A DNA stretch of 21,397 bases from Apostichopus leukothele (lineage: Eukaryota > Echinodermata > Holothuroidea > Aspidochirotida > Stichopodidae). The notes below the pieces were generated by a model, which worked only from the letters and a program-made list of their open reading frames with translations, did no database searches and had not been told where the DNA came from. A program made the position numbers and the translations under genes. The first letter of the stretch is position 1; each line of letters begins with the position of its first letter. The stretch lies in NCBI GenBank assembly GCA_010014835.2, contig JAAAKB020133030.1, forward strand, positions 1 through 21,397. The letters run 5' to 3'. Of the stretch, positions 20,993 through 21,397 are shown piece by piece.

Positions 20993-21397
20993 CTAGCGGT
21001 ATACACACACATACACGTACTGGTCAGCGGGGGTACGGTGTACAGTACAGTTGGTTTTGAAGAATTTTGTATTTTCAGCTGTCATAGTCGTATTTTCGTG
21101 TTTATGACGATTTTACCACGAGGTCAATTTACAGGGCGATAATATGCCAACTCAACGTTGGTGTCTAGCTAGTTAGTCGAACGTATAGAGGTGTGTACAT
21201 TGTTCATCCCTCCATTGTCATATTAAAAACGTCACCTTGCATATGATATGGTCCATTTGAACATGGATAAACGTTTCAACCGACACATCCTACCTAGGCT
21301 ACCGTACAATTGCATTCGCAAAAGTACCCGTCACGATAACCATTGCTACAGGTGTACACCGACCCCCTTCACTTTTTCAAGCTCCCCCAAAGTACTT
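20993..21397 (-). promoter_or_regulatory. Presumed RABAC1 5' UTR and promoter region
   Basis: This is the sequence directly upstream of the RABAC1 start codon. No TATA box or clear core element stands out. It is somewhat richer in CpG than the introns, with a short CA run at 21001-21012. The call rests only on position; no divergent gene on the plus strand was recognised. Confidence 0.4.

Overview
This is a eukaryotic, AT-rich, intron-rich genomic window. It carries parts of two animal genes, both transcribed from the minus strand. The gene families (MEF2 and RABAC1/PRA1), GT-AG introns of 0.5-2.9 kb, many minisatellites, a tRNA-derived SINE and clusters of TAGGCCTA-type palindromes suggest a marine invertebrate deuterostome. 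An echinoderm fits best, but that assignment is an inference from overall character, not a proof.

Left third (about 1-8182, minus strand): the 3' half of a MEF2-type MADS-box transcription factor. Three coding exons (8182-8062, 6197-6062, 3153-2913) join in frame into a 165-residue C-terminal segment. It contains the LATP..VSLATP block, the LSSADL block, the phospho-dependent SUMO motif IKCEPVSP and the terminal basic signal SKRSRMENWAT followed by a stop. Downstream (1-2912) is 3' UTR and flank with no further gene seen.

Middle (8183-15022): no coding exon recognised. It holds a 34-bp minisatellite (9065-9440), a TA/TG-rich microsatellite (about 10865-10925) and a 42-bp minisatellite (12441-13062). 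The 42-bp array has a three-unit higher-order pattern and one inverted unit abutting a direct unit, which makes a spacerless palindrome. The MADS/MEF2-domain exons were not found here.

Right third (15023-20992, minus strand): a complete five-exon gene for prenylated Rab acceptor 1 (RABAC1/PRA1), 201 residues, with all junctions GT-AG and in frame. Its introns are loaded with small repeats. Intron 4 holds a tRNA-derived SINE, a fold-back MITE-like element and a 55-59 bp array. Intron 3 holds a 95-bp and a 76-bp array. Intron 2 holds a 58-bp duplication. Intron 1 holds TAGGCCTA clusters. Beyond 20992 is the presumed 5' UTR and promoter.

The two genes have unrelated jobs (transcription in the nucleus; Rab membrane cycling at the Golgi), and nothing suggests a joint system. 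I found no CRISPR array, operon, intact autonomous transposon or virus-like element. The least ordinary signals are the palindrome in the 42-bp array, the fold-back element and the placement of RABAC1 relative to the missing 5' half of MEF2.
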